From contig NC_057919.1 in the NCBI RefSeq assembly GCF_018873765.1, positions 64,474,984 through 64,538,983 of the forward strand: 64,000 nt of DNA, written 5' to 3'. Source of the DNA: Telopea speciosissima (Eukaryota; Streptophyta; Magnoliopsida; Proteales; Proteaceae). Position 1 is the stretch's first letter, and every line of letters begins with the position of its first letter. The position numbers were made by a program, and so were the translations under genes. Of this stretch, positions 10,861 through 22,479 are shown piece by piece. The notes beneath the pieces are model-generated. The model had not been told where the DNA came from, made no database searches, and worked only from the letters and a program-made list of their open reading frames with translations.

Positions 10861-12560
10861 TTTAGAAATTTCCAAAGACCACCATTGCAAAAACACAAAT
10901 TACGCCCTGCTTGTTTTACATAACCTTTAGATACTATCTCCCACACCTTTATTGGTGTCGTGGGGGGCTGCTTTCTTCCTTCCCCCCTTGGTCATCTATA
11001 TGCATGCATGCCACTAAGATCCAACACTGATTAGCTAGGGATGGTAATGGATCGGGTTTGGATGCTCGTGAAAGTTTTACTTAGTAGCAGATCCTCTTAA
11101 ATGTTGATTAATGATCCCTGGACCATGAAGGCTTGGGGCCACCTAAGGTTGTTTTGTAGTAGTGTCTTTGACAACCTAAACTCTGGTAGAAGCACCTAGA
11201 AGTGTCCAAGTATGTCCATATTTTCATACGAGATTGGTAATTTTACTTCAAAGAAAAAGCATAAGAATTTAACCATAGTTGATCAAAGTTTGACCAAGAT
11301 TTTGTAATGTATAACACTCTAGTAACTATAAAGTTTAAAGGAAAACAAACAGAGCTTTTCTTACAGTTCTTTAATTCAGGCAAAGCTCTGAAGAAAGCCA
11401 AATATGGACCATAAAAAATGATGTCAAATATGAGATTGTATTCTCGTTATGCAGTATGCAAACAATCTGTACTATAAAAGATGATCCAGAACTCCACATG
11501 AATATGTTCTTATCAAATGATGCCTAAGCCCCAACTTTCAAAGATAACAAGAATAAGAGAAAATTGATAAAAGTCATTACTCAATATGGTCCCATTGTAG
11601 AACCACATTTTTACAACTGTCGTGCTAGCCAGTCATCCAAAACAGTAACCCATTCACAATTAATATGAATTTGAAGAATGTAATAGTTAATTGCCACAGA
11701 TTGATCGTTAATAATTTCAGGGGGGCGGGGGGGGAGGGATGCCAAGGTGCAAAACTGAAATTCTTACCTGTAGGCATGACATCAGGTCTTGTTATAAAGT
11801 TTAGCGTATACTTCTGATGCAGTGAGTGTGCTCCATAGCCAGGAACAGGATGTTTTAGTCCCACATCAGTCAGGTCATGTGCGGTTGTTGGTCTTATAAC
11901 TGTGGGAAGGGCCTCTCCACCCTAAAGCTCAGGCTTTTGGGTTAGATACCGTCAGCTTCCATTAGTTCTGGATCTAAAGTAAGTGCTTTTTCAAACTGAA
12001 CAAGCACATCATTTACCTGGTACACTCCTTCACAACGACACTTGGTAAATCAGAACCTGTTATAGTTGCCTTCAAGCATCATATCTCCTCCTACTCTTTT
12101 TCTTTGGGGCGTGTAAAAGAAATATATACAAAGAATCACATGCAACCATCACAAAATAAATTAAACCACATAATTCATTGCCAAAAGCAGCCAAATTTTT
12201 TTTTAAATTATCATATTCATCACATTTTCTCCTTCAGTATTTCCAGAATCTTGTTTATTTGGAAGGGGGCAATCAGAGCCTACATATATAGTCACATCTG
12301 TAACACTGACTCTTTTATGATGAATAAAAGTATCAAATTAATTACATGCATCTAGTAAAAAATAAATTCTAACTCTGAATTTCAAAGCCATAAAACTTAT
12401 TTCCAATGGTTGTCCACAGAATTATGGTTGTATCATCCCTTTCATATTTTCCCCTCAATTTCAGATTCTGGTCTGACATTCTGTTATATTTTTCAGTATT
12501 TTCGAAATTTCATGTATCTGAAAGCAGGCAATGAAGAGATATATCAATTCAAGTAAAACC
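10861..12560. other. Mostly unassigned; one possible exon remnant near 11771-11860 (-)
   Basis: Most of the stretch shows nothing I recognise. On the minus strand about 11771-11850 reads an open piece containing GYGAHSLHQKYTLNFITRP, ending exactly at a good donor (CTACAG before GTAAGAATT). No upstream partner exon was identified and I cannot name the protein. A G-rich run lies at 11721-11735. Confidence 0.3.
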
Positions 12561-12589
12561 TAAGAGGTCCAATTCTACATCATCTCAAT

Positions 12590-12960
12590 TGTACTACTGA
12601 GAAGCTTATCATTGGCAAGTGGAAATCTAAATCTAAATGGAGAACATACCACCAGAAGCAGTGTCTGATCCAAAAGTAGCCCATCAGTATCCAACACACT
12701 AATGGAGTCAGTTCAGGGAATTCCGTTGCAGCCACTGAAATAGTTACTCTGTAGTTATGATTCATGACACAAATCACATACAAACAATTCAGTGAAATGG
12801 AGAAAATGTCAATTACCCATCCTTTGGAGAAGAGGAAGAGACCAAAGTTTGACATAATACTCTACCTTAGTCTCTGTCTTAGCTTCTGGCGACGACGACG
12901 GCAGCGAAGAACAAGAGACGAACGAAGCACCACGTTCAAGACGGATTTCAGGTGAATTAT
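12590..12960 (-). other. Possible two-exon gene remnant, minus strand
   Basis: The minus strand from 12960 resembles a 5' leader. It is followed by an ATG at 12855 (MSNFGLFLFSKGW), a GT, and about 65 bases later an acceptor ATTTCAG near 12738 with a following piece to about 12655 that ends at a possible donor (GGTATGTT). The joined frame is not clean in any phase. I do not recognise the product and list it only as a candidate remnant. Confidence 0.25.
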
Positions 12961-12972
12961 CTATGGGAAACT

Positions 12973-13098
12973 ATGCTGTTGGCTTCGACGATTAAAGCAA
13001 CTGCTGCTTCGACCGCAAGAGCTAGCAGACACAACAACCATCATCGTTTTGAGTCAGTTACCGGTTTTCGAAATCGGACTTGGAATCGTTTGCAATAA
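12973..13098 (+). other. Short ORF with a transit-peptide-like composition
   Basis: An ATG at 12973 opens 41 codons (MLLASTIKATAASTARASRH and on to FRNRTWNRLQ, then TAA at 13096-13098). The peptide is rich in Ser, Thr, Ala and Arg and has no acidic residue in its first 26 positions, typical of chloroplast transit peptides. It sits head to head with the candidate minus-strand remnant ending at 12960. It could be the first exon of a lost gene or chance; no donor was identified with confidence. Confidence 0.25.
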
Positions 13099-13379
13099 AG
13101 CTCTGAATGATTTATGTTTTGTTTCACATAAATTATTCTTGTGCTCCTATCCAGGGTAGTTGACTGTTTTGTGAAAGAAAATTTAGCAAATTTGAATTTT
13201 GTTCCTGGTATTCGGTGTTGGAGAATTAATTGGGCACGATAGGGACCATAGATTTCATTTGAAGAGGAGATACAATTTTTTTGGGTGAAATATGTTAGGG
13301 TTTAGGGTTTAAGCACAAGGTTGTTTAACGCAATACACCTTGCATATCAATGTGTATTCCTATAAATACTAGCAGGTTG

Positions 13380-14345
13380 CTTGGGGTCCGGGGTTTAGGG
13401 AATAATGCAGGTTGCTGCCTCCAGCTAGTACACCTAAAACTGTATATGCCCATGGAATTGTGTATGACATGTAAAAACACATTTATAGAAACAACAAATA
13501 CATGCACAAAAGATAAGAGATTTATGTGATTCAGTAAAACCACCTATGTCCACTCTAAGTAAGTCTAATCTTCAACTAAGAATCAACAAAAGAGAAATAG
13601 TATAACCCTTGCAATTTGATACCCAAATCCTAACGCCCCTTGTACACCTCACTCTTTCCTTTTTCTCTCTATATTGGCTTCTCATTATGTGAATCCTTAC
13701 TTAGTCCTTGTACACATGTTGTACCCACATTGTACCCCTTGGACTTTCACTTGAATCCTAACATCTTGGATTCTCACTGCCTTCTTGGATAGACACCTCT
13801 ATCTTTTTATAAGACTACTATTACACCCTTGGAAGACTCCATTTTCTTGGAGATTTCATTCTCTTGAAGACTCCATCTCATTGGAAGACCCCACCTCTTC
13901 CACTCTCTTGGAGACTCCATCTCCTTGGAAAACTCTACTTCTTTCACTATCTTTACCTTGGTGTCTTTCTACCTTTCCCATTAGAAGACCTTAATGGACA
14001 ATCTCATCAGATAGTTGAACCAAATCCATCAACCGGTCTAGATAAAAGACATCGAACCCAACAATTTTCACCTTTTTTCTTTTATCATAGCCACTTTGAA
14101 GGCTTGCTAAAATCACTTTGGTATCATTTTTCACCCCACACCGCTAGTCCTTTGAATGAACAACTACCCTAATCGTGACTTGGACCCTGTGCCGCTAATC
14201 CCTTCAAATGAACTTGACTCCATTTTCACCCTGCAGTTCATTAGTGCTAGTCCCTCAAATGATTGACACTCAATATTTTGGCCCCATTCTTCACCCTACA
14301 CCCTAGTGGCCTATTGGCACTCCACAGGATTTCACCAAAAAAAAA
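13380..14345 (-). mobile_element. Probable copia-type LTR relic, minus strand
   Basis: Read on the minus strand, the part near 13515-13560 resembles the R/U5 of plant Ty1/copia LTRs (GTGGTTTTACTGAATCACAT). On the plus strand, 13600-14000 carries CT-rich leader-like sequence and an imperfect tandem run. No terminal TG/CA ends or target duplication could be fixed. Confidence 0.35.
13825..13990. repeat. Imperfect tandem repeat (GAAGACTCCATCTC-like units)
   Basis: Several degenerate copies of a unit close to CTTGGAGACTCCATCT follow one another. The length varies and no coding function is evident; the frames through it are by-products of the repeat. Confidence 0.5.
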
Positions 14346-14389
14346 AAAAAGGGGTAAACATCAACCCTAGAAATTCAATATGAATAGGT

Positions 14390-14610
14390 TGGAATCAAAA
14401 TCAATGGATTCCTTGAAATTGATCAATTTGTATTAGTATTGGCCAATACCAGATGGATGATACTATACAGATAAAGGGTAAAATGGTCAATTCCATCTTT
14501 ATATCAGTATCTATGAGGATAAAAATGCCTGATACAACTGATACATACCAATATGTATCGATATCAATATTGATTTTGAAATTGGTTGATACCTGATCTG
14601 ATACCATGAA
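14390..14610. repeat. TATCGATA-type dispersed repeat
   Basis: This AT-rich stretch repeats words such as ACTGATACATACCAATATG and TATCGATATCAATATTGAT. A related copy lies at about 50395-50605, in the same position relative to the promoter-type repeat that follows, and a further relative is inserted at 48762-48968. Confidence 0.5.
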
Positions 14611-14619
14611 GTAAATGCT

Positions 14620-15200
14620 TGTGGGTGATTTATTTAACTCACTCCATCAAGTCATTATAAATAGCAAAGTCCCTAAAGTGATAAAATAGAGCTTTGGAAA
14701 AAAACCAAGACCATGGGAGACTACACAGTAAGTGGTTAGGGTATCATAGACGTGCATGGACATACACACTTGGAGTATTTGATTAAATTAAGCTATGAAT
14801 TGACAAGTAGCTAATCTAAACCATGTCCTCTCTATCTAACTGTTGAAATATCCATATCATCTGCCCACATGGCACAATGAAGATGGGTCATGTCAGAAGG
14901 CCTTCCTAGGTGGGCCACTTAAAAGGTCATTTTTCCACTTGAATATTTACAAAAATATACACTTTCAAGTTATAACTACCAAACTATATAATATGAGAAC
15001 TTTCAAGTTGCAGGTATTCCATTTTATAAATGGGGCTTACGCAAGACCCCTTGTTCACATACTAGAGCTTTGACAAATCCAAGACCACAGAAGACAATGG
15101 TTAGAGTAGGTTAGATATGTGTGGACAAACACAAATATGCATTCCTATACATTTGGACTCTTTGATAGAATTAAGCTTTGAAAATTGATATGTGTCTATC
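14620..15200 (+). repeat. RPS21-upstream repeat, copy P1 (distal modules)
   Basis: Two consecutive modules, each beginning near a run like CCAAGACCA(C/T)(G/A)G(G/A)AGAC and the first ending CATTTTATAAATGGGGCTTA, match the sequence upstream of the real RPS21 promoter at 50600-51029 and 51545-51900. Order and spacing are conserved, and divergence is moderate. Confidence 0.65.
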
Positions 15201-15860
15201 TCTCCCTCTATCTCTCCCCTTTTTATACCCTTGGACTGAGACCATAAGAAGCACACAAGAATGCGTGAAAAGTAGTTTGATTTAAAACACAAAATAACAT
15301 GTTTTAGAACATGGAAGTGGTGTGTGTCTAGTTTTAGTTGTGCAAATTAAGAATCATCGAAGTAAGTAATCTTTCAAAACAATACCTAACAATAAATGCC
15401 CGCACTTCTAAATTGCTCGCTTATCAAATTTCATTCTCAAATTCAATTATTTACATGCCCTCATATGTGCCCATTCCCCTTGTGTCTTGTGCATCTTCGT
15501 AATTCTGGATTTTCTTGGTTTGTTTTGTCACCTAACCAAATCAGATTGGGCTGAAAGTTGACACATAGGCACAGGACCTAGGGGTCAACTCGTTCATAAA
15601 GTTTGGGCCCTACAAAAAAAAATGTTATGTGGCAGAAATTTTTATGCCAGGTGTGATTTCATATGATCGACATGATCAAGATCCTCAATCTAAATTTAAT
15701 TCACATGCATGCTTGACGAGAATACCGTGTATCATGGTTTAAGTAATTTGTAAAGGTACATACCATGGCTCGTATCAGCTTGGATTGGACGATTTTACCC
15801 TCATTTTGTGAATTGTTATAGATAGATTAATACCTAGTCTATAGCACTAAATCAATACAA
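15200..15860 (+). repeat. Body repeat, copy alpha (partial)
   Basis: It begins near CTTGGACTGAGACC and runs through TTTCTTGGTTTGTTTTGTCAC to the GACATGATCAAGATCC region. This is a family also seen at 20400, 22480, 28440, 40560 and 45790. This copy lacks the solo LTR that interrupts three of its relatives. Confidence 0.65.
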
Positions 15861-15913
15861 AATTGGGTTGACCTGGATCAGATGGTTTTACCCATTTTTT
15901 TGTGAGCCGGCAC

Positions 15914-16072
15914 GGATTTTTATCCTCTCAAGTGTGCTGCTCACTCGAGAATCCAACCTTAAAAACATGGGCAGTGGTGTTTTTTTTTTATCTTCTCAAG
16001 TGTTGAGTGTACGGTTGGATTCTCGAGTGAGTGCACTGGACAGTGCACCGCACTTGAGAGGATAAAAATCCA
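15914..16072. mobile_element. MULE-related MITE with hairpin arms
   Basis: A 159-bp palindromic element. The left end GGATTTTTATCCTCTCAAGT mirrors the right end ACTTGAGAGGATAAAAATCC. Flanks 15905-15913 (AGCCGGCAC) and 16073-16081 (AGTTGGCAC) look like a 9-bp duplication with two C-to-T changes. The terminus resembles that of the large element at 3701 (GGATTTCTTTCCTCTAAGG). Confidence 0.6.
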
Positions 16073-16439
16073 AGTTGGCACAACATGTGGCAGCTCCTCT
16101 TCTTATTTTCGGTCTGTTTAATATTTTATCTCATATAAGAGTAATCATACTGAGACAACAATAGCTTAACTCCTTTGTAGCAGTTGGTAAGGAGTAGAAT
16201 AAATCTTCTTAAGTAACCAACCAAGACTTTTTAAACTCTAAATAAAATGGAGTAAGGCTGTGTTTGGTATGCATTTTAGGTTGATTTCGTGAGTGGAGTT
16301 GTGTAAATTATTATGACATGAACATGTTCCCATGCAACTGAACCATGATTTAAGATTGCACCATAAACTAAGGGAACTGTGAACATATACTAGATTAAAC
16401 CATAAGTGAACCAGTGAACCAGCTTCTAAAATGTAATCC

Positions 16440-17000
16440 TAATTAGATTTGGATAATTGAGCACTGTGTCCAATAGAATTTGCCCTTCTATTATCCACTT
16501 GAATTGGTTCATGGTTGAACCAATCAACCACTAGTGTAATTATCCTGCTTGAACCATGTAACCTGAACCAAAAATTCTTGCTGCTGGCCAAACCTCCTTT
16601 TTGTAATGAACAAAAAAATTAAACAAATAATTGAAGCAAGAGATGATAAATATAATTGATGTTGACACCAATTCCAAAAATAAAATGTGTTGCACATGTA
16701 CTGCTCAACATATAGATAACAATGTCCCCCTTTGGAATTGGCATTTTATAAATGGGGCTTACATGGGTCTAGAAAAGCCCAAATTCCAAAGTGGGAATAG
16801 GCTTTTGGGCCAAGTGGAAACCAGTGGTTATTTTCAGTAAATTTCTAGGGATGGTTAATTTGATTAATAGAGAGGCTTTTTTGAGAGATTAGGGTTTTCT
16901 TGGAACATATAACTACGAGTGAGTTTCTCAAAATCTTCTCTTATTGGAAGGCCTACTCTAACAAACACATTCAAGGCTGTGTTGTCAATGTACCATCTTA
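16440..17000 (+). repeat. RPS21-promoter-like repeat, copy P1
   Basis: Nearly the same as 26590-27090 and, in its last 260 bp, as the RPS21 promoter at 51850-52070. It keeps the site II motif TGGGCC (16806-16811), the telo-box TTAGGGTTT (16889-16897) and the leader-like CTCAAAATCTTCTC. After about 16945 it changes into a gypsy relic instead of continuing as RPS21 exon 1. Confidence 0.7.
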
Positions 17001-17470
17001 AGATGAAGTTCCCAACCAGCTCGGGCGTTGGGATATATGTAGAGGTAATCAAGTAGCATCCTAACGACGATGGGATATGTAGAGGTGATCAAGTAGCATC
17101 CCGAAGATAATGCGATGGAAGAAACACTGCAGCCCATAGAGACACAAAAGCCTACCCAACCAACCCAAAGTGAGAAGAAAAAGGAAAGGGAGTCGGTCCA
17201 ATGGTATCCTTTCTCATTCACCTCCAAGACCTTTGTGATGGAAGAAGCCAATGGAGAAGCGAGCTAGCAGAAGAGCTAGTTGAGATCGAGCTCGACGAAG
17301 GGAATGGAACCAAAAAGGGGCATGCGACTAAAGGGAGCACATCGCCGAGCCCTGATCAAGTTCCTTCGAGCCAATGCAACAATCTTATGGAGAAGCTTTG
17401 TTGAGATCAGTATAATCAATGTACAGTCTCCATTTTCCATCAGTGTCTATTGGGCAATCAGAATTATAAG
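17000..17470 (-). pseudogene. Ty3/gypsy pol relic
   Basis: Near 17400-17460 the minus strand reads DGKWRLYIDYTDLNKAS, the conserved reverse-transcriptase segment of plant Ty3/gypsy polyproteins (usually GKWRMCVDYTDLNKACPK). The surrounding frame is broken. The same sequence lies at 27120-27718. Confidence 0.7.
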
Positions 17471-17657
17471 AATTAAGTGGTAGAATCATTGAACCCTAGA
17501 ATGTTGAATCAAAATAATAGAGAAAAGAAAGATATAATAATAAATAACAAAAGAATATGAAGAAACACACCAATTTCATCCTAAAAGAGGGGGAAAAAAA
17601 ATACAAAAAAGATTTGCAAATGCATTAATAAAAGAATAAAGAGACCGATTACTTACC

Positions 17658-17930
17658 TGGTTCTGTAGAAAATCCCTATCGTTAAGAACCAATCACACTC
17701 GAAGAAGAAGCGATGAGAATAACCGAGTTTAAATCAGATGAAGTTTGAGGTTTTCAGAAAGCTAGGGTTCAGATATAAGAGAGATTACAGTGAGAGAAAT
17801 AGATCGAAGGATCGTGTTGGGGTTGGGTTGGAAACTTGGAATAGGAAATCAGACTTCGCGCGGGAACTGGATAAGAATCATATGCAGGCGGGATCATTGA
17901 GACGGAACTCCGTCTCATGTGGGGATATTT
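17658..17930 (-). other. Orphan 5'-leader-like exon
   Basis: On the minus strand a CT-rich stretch with AACCCTAG and no long open frame ends at a near-ideal splice donor, ACCAG before GTAAGTAA (exon end at 17658). This composition is typical of plant housekeeping 5' leaders. No matching downstream exon follows; the sequence passes into the gypsy relic. Its upstream side is cut by the element starting at 17935. Confidence 0.35.
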
Positions 17931-17934
17931 TTTT

Positions 17935-19685
17935 GGGAAAATATCACGTACCTCCCCTGAGGTATATATGACTTAAGTACACTTTTATCCATGAGGTTTG
18001 GGAAATTCCACGTAACTTCCTTGTTTTCCAAACTAGGTAACAAAAACACCCATTAATTATAGACGTTAAACATTAGACTTTTGATTTAAATGGCCAAATT
18101 GCCCTTGAATTTGAAGAAATAAAAATAAATCAACCGTCTTCCCCAAAATAGATCAAAATGCCCTCAGCTTCTCTAATTTCCCCAAAACCGAAAAACCTAA
18201 ACCCATTTTAGGGTTTCAAAACGGCGGCAAAACCAGAGGGATGGAGGTCTGGATGTTACTAGCGAAGGATTACCATGCCCCGACCACTGCGATGCTGGCA
18301 TCAGATGCTCTTCAGCAGATTCCAAAATTGGCTGGCTTCAACCAATTTCAGCAAAATCTTCACTCCAAAATGGCCAGAAAGGAGAGTGCGCCAAAGAGAT
18401 TTTCAATTCTCAAGCTTTTATTTTACAGATTAATGGTCCCACCTTGACCTTCATTTAAATCCTCTCTCTCTCTCTCTTCCTTGTTCTCTTTGTTGCCCTG
18501 CCTTTTTTTCCCCCTTCTTCCTCCACTTCTACTCACATAACTTTAAACAAAGAAAATTGGGTCTTTTTTAAACAAAGCAGAAAAAGCATTATTTAAAAAA
18601 GCAAAGACTCATGCACATGGCCACCCTCCAGTTTGCGCAGCCCTCTTCCCTATTCTCTTCAAAGACGCTAGCCATCAAATGAGATGCCTTCGAAGTCTCA
18701 GATCTATTGCCAACGAAAGTGAGAGGAATCGGAATGGGTTTAGGGTTCCAAAATTGCAAGTGCAAACCTGTAAATTGCGGTTAAATGTAGCAGCCATATG
18801 CTCCACAACTTCCGGTGAACGACCTCTAATGTCCAGCGATTAAAATCCTGGCCTGAGATGCCGGTATAACTGATCGGCTACTGTGAATCAGGGAAAAAAA
18901 CCTTTTAGGGTTTTCAAAAAACAGAACTAGTTGCCTCTTGCTGATTCTTCTTCTTCTAACTGATAACAGCCCTTACTAAATTAAGTTAACGAGACTCCAG
19001 AACGCCGAGAAGGGAGTGAAGAGGGTGGAAAGTGAGAAATTCTCTAAAACAAGAAGTACTTTGGTGGAGATCTAGCGGGAAAAAGGAAAAAATTGTGTAC
19101 TTGTATCGCTTTTTTCTTCTTAATCCTATATTTAAACATCCTTATTTACGCTTTCACTCCATTAATCATTCCTTCTTATTAAATTGCTTCTTCCTATTCA
19201 CATTTCTGAAAATTGAAACTCAAAGAGACTCCATTGTATATTTGTATTTGTTGAAGGAGAAAGCAATAGGAAGATTCGCACACAACATCTCTTCTCTACA
19301 ACATCTCTTCGGTATTTTTATTCAGTTTTTGGGGGTGGGACTGGGTTGCAGGAAGGATACATGTCGCTGGAACATGGTTATCATTCGTCGAAGATCTAAA
19401 GGTCACACGTGAGCTAATTTGACCGTGGCTGGCGTCGATAAGCAACGATCAAAGGGGATTTTCCCCTGTTTTCCTTTCTGGTTCTTTATTTCACGTTTAG
19501 GATTGAAGGGTTTCAAACCCTAATTTGGGGAAGAAGATGAGGGCAATTTGGTTATTTAGATCAAAATTCTTACGTTTAACGTCTACAATTAATGGAGTGG
19601 GTGTTTTTGTTACTTAATTTGGAAAGCAAGGGAGGTACGTGGAATTTCCCAAACCTCACAGGTGAAAGTGTACATATTTCCCCCC
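17935..19685. mobile_element. TIR element, ~1.75 kb, Mutator-type ends
   Basis: The left end begins GGGAAAATATCACGTACCTC and the right end, read inward, GGGGGAAATATGTACACTTT. About 180 bp of inverted similarity follows, including AGGTTTGGGAAATTCCACGT and GTAACAAAAACACCCA on both sides. The T-rich flanks hide any target duplication. The interior has a small open frame at 18241-18447 that I do not recognise and several leader-like stretches. It interrupts the gypsy pol relic, whose other part lies at 20058. Confidence 0.65.
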
Positions 19686-20057
19686 TTTTTTTTTTTTTTA
19701 TAGAAATATGGGGATCCTATAGACACATTAGGAAATAAGCATTAGGGGTGTTGCTTAAATTATCAATCCTAAAAATTAACTATTAAAGGTGGCTTCATGA
19801 CAGTAGTACACATGACTTCCCTTCTCTCAGTAAATTCATCTTTTACTTAAAAAAAAAAAACATAAATAGGGAGGTAGATATTTGTCCGGAAGTGTGGCCT
19901 ACACCAACCGTCTCGTCTATCTCTCTCCTTTTTATTATTGCCTCTAAAAGCATTCTATAAAGACCTTTAATACTCTTTTTTCTTGTAGTGACAACATTGG
20001 CTATTCACCCGGGATAAAAAATTTCATACTTTTAGAAGTTTGTCAATTTCTTTATGG

Positions 20058-20270
20058 TTTGCAGTTTGACTTTATGGAGCAAAGGCTTTTCTTCTTTGCT
20101 GAATCAGCTTCTTCTTCAAGTCAACACTCAGCTTGCGCTCAATCACCTCTCTGTCGATGTTTGGCATGTTGTGTATTTCAACCCTAGTAGGATTCTCAAT
20201 ATTTGGTGGTCTCCAATGTCTCATACATGGTGGGATAGATTTGAAAACCATATTGAACATGCTTAAATCT
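20058..20270 (-). pseudogene. Ty3/gypsy pol relic (pre-RT segment)
   Basis: The minus strand reads MPNIDREVIERKLSVDLKK followed by QQRRKAFAP. This matches the segment just before reverse transcriptase in plant Ty3/gypsy polyproteins (MPGID...KLNVDP...QKRRAFAPER). It belongs upstream of the GKWR segment near 17430, so the element at 17935-19685 lies within one old polyprotein relic. Related pieces are at about 28185-28300 and 45447-45640. Confidence 0.7.
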
Positions 20271-20399
20271 AGTCATATCTGAACGAGAATATTCCTAGAT
20301 ACCAATTTCTCAACTTTGAATCGTAAATAAACTATAAGCCATTCAATAGTGATGAAAATAGGAAAAAATTTGGCTGGCAAGTAAATACTAGCTAGAGAA

Positions 20400-21905
20400 A
20401 AACAATGGAATTATGGAAAACAACATGCTTCTTCTTTGTAGCTCTCTCGGTCTCTCCTCCTCTTTGTACCCTTGGACTGAGACCAAAAGAAGCACACAAG
20501 AATGCATGAAAAATAGTTTGGTGAAAAACACCAAGCGTAAGCCTGTTTTGGAACATGAAGATGGTGTGAGTCTAGTTTTAGTTGTTTAGGTTAAGAATCA
20601 TCCAAGTGCGTAATCTTTCAAAATAACATCCGACAACAAATGCCCGTACTTGTAAATTGCTCACATGTCAAGTTTTTGTCTCAAATTTAATCATTTACAT
20701 ACCCTCATATGTGTTCAAGCCCCATGTAGTCACCTTCATAGTCCTAGATTTTCTTGGTTTGTTTTGTCACCTGACCAAATCGGATTGGGCTGAAAGTTGA
20801 CACGTGGACAAAGAACCTGTTGGGGGGTATGATGTCTTGTATTTGGTCACTTGGTTTAGTGGGTAGATTTCGATGGATTGTTAAGAAGCCAAAGGATTTT
20901 TGAAGGACTATATTGGCATTTCGGTAAAATTTCTGTATAGGGTTTCGCTACAAATATGTAGCAAGCGTTCTTCTCTGTAACGAAATCTGAGAGAGGTGTG
21001 AGGATGAGTGGCTGTAACCCTATTTATTCTTCATTGAAAGTGAAACAGATCTCATCTCATTGTAGTAATAGGCAATCTTGTTGAACCACGTAAATCCTTG
21101 TGTTCGTTGTGTGATTGTTGTTTGTGATTTCCATTCTTTTCTACATCGCGTTAGGATTTGTTTTCAACAAACCTTAGGGTCAACTCGTTCATAAAATTTA
21201 GGACCCACAAAAATGCCATGTGGTAGATATTTGATTTCATATTATCGTCATGATCAAGATCCTTAAGCTAAACTTAATGCACATGCTTGACGAGCATATT
21301 GTGTATACCATGGTTTAAGTAGTCGGTATCTAATTGCCCATATCGGTTGATCCCCGATTCGGTATCGATGTAATGGTATGGACTAGGGGTAAATCTATCT
21401 AAATCTTTTTCACCAAAAATGAGGGTAAACCGTCCGATCGAAGCCTACAAACCATAGTGTGTATCAATACCAATTACTTAAACCATGGCGTGTACAGTTG
21501 AAAATATTTCCTTCCACTCCAACATTTGATTTGCAACTCTCTCTCTCTCAATTTGTCCTTCCTCCTTTCAGGAGATAGGGCAACTATACTCGAGTGGATT
21601 TTGAAGAGTTCAGAATAGGGACCAGAATCGATTGCCCCAATTCTGATCCAATTCCATTAAATCGGTGGATCGATTGAAATCAGTCAATGAAGCCCTAAAA
21701 TTGGCCATGAATCATCCTAGAACCGGCTTCTGAACCATTCCAGGTTTATTATAATTGGCATCAGCCACGACAATTCCAATTCAAATTGGCAGATCCAATC
21801 CCAATTCCTCAAACCCTCATTCAAGTGATAAAACATTGCGAATTTACAATAAACACAAAAGATAGCTAGGAGCAATAGAATAATAATAACTAACTTAACT
21901 ATCAA
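20400..21905 (+). repeat. Body repeat, copy beta
   Basis: Member of the dispersed family that starts near CAATGGAATTATGG and ends near AATAATAACTAACTTAACT. It carries a solo LTR at 20818-21169 and a site near 21388 (ACTAGGGGTAAATC) that is the unoccupied equivalent of the CACTA insertion in copy delta. Confidence 0.7.
20818..21169 (+). mobile_element. Solo LTR, copia-like, in body repeat beta
   Basis: 352 bp, beginning TGTTGGGGGG and ending TTTTCAACA. The interior has the copia-type CCACGTAAATCCTTGTGT. The flanks GAACC and AACCT are a damaged 5-bp duplication. Copies alpha and gamma of the host repeat lack it, which confirms the boundaries. Confidence 0.7.
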
Positions 21906-22109
21906 ATATTAAAATTCAAATTGGCTTATGTGCCATATCTTGAGCCTGTACCACTCTTTCTGGTTTCTGGTGGGCTTCTCACTTTTGCATTTTTAATTTA
22001 AGTTGAATGCACGGTGGAGTCTTCTAGTTCTTCATATTTGACCCAAAACTGATCGATCTAGCCATTCCTTGAGGCAAGTTGTTTCCCATGTGCTCTCCAT
22101 AACCATTCA

Positions 22110-22385
22110 TAGAGGGTTCTAAGTTGCAGATTTTCCATTTACTAAATGCGTCATAGAAAGAAAATTGGTTATATTCAGGTAATTTTTTGGCAGGGCTAAT
22201 TTGGTCCATAAAGAGACACTCATCTTCTGTATTTTTGGTTGCGCTCTTCTTTGAGGTCTTAAGGTTTTCTTAGAATGTATAAATAGGAATGAAGTTCTCA
22301 AGATATTCTCTCACCCTCATGTTCATCAATCCTAGCAAACATTTCCGTCATCCCTAGTATGTTTCTTACCTAAGTTCTTAAAAAA
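22110..22385 (+). repeat. RPS21-promoter-like repeat with leader exon
   Basis: It matches 51855-52115 in outline: TTTCCATTTACTAAATG, a damaged telo-box (TTAAGGTTTTC), then TTCTCACCCTCATGTTCATC and CATCCCTAGTATGTTT. The last part corresponds to the RPS21 exon 1 end and its splice donor (CTTCCCTGGTACGT). No RPS21 coding sequence follows; a body repeat begins instead. Confidence 0.6.
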
Positions 22386-22479
22386 TGTTGGTTGCCTCCA
22401 ATGTTTCATATAACTTTGAAGTGAAAATAAACTAAAAGCTATTAAAAAGTTATAAAACAAGATAAAATATGGGTTGAAG

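Noticed and set aside
16255-16300. Start of a PIF/Tourist-like element (TAA before GGCTGTGTTTGGTATGC)
   Set aside because: No inverted partner terminus within reach.
21717-21905. Hydrophobic 62-codon frame, also at 39547-39735
   Set aside because: Both lie on the minus strand of the body repeat and the frame is not kept in copies gamma and zeta.
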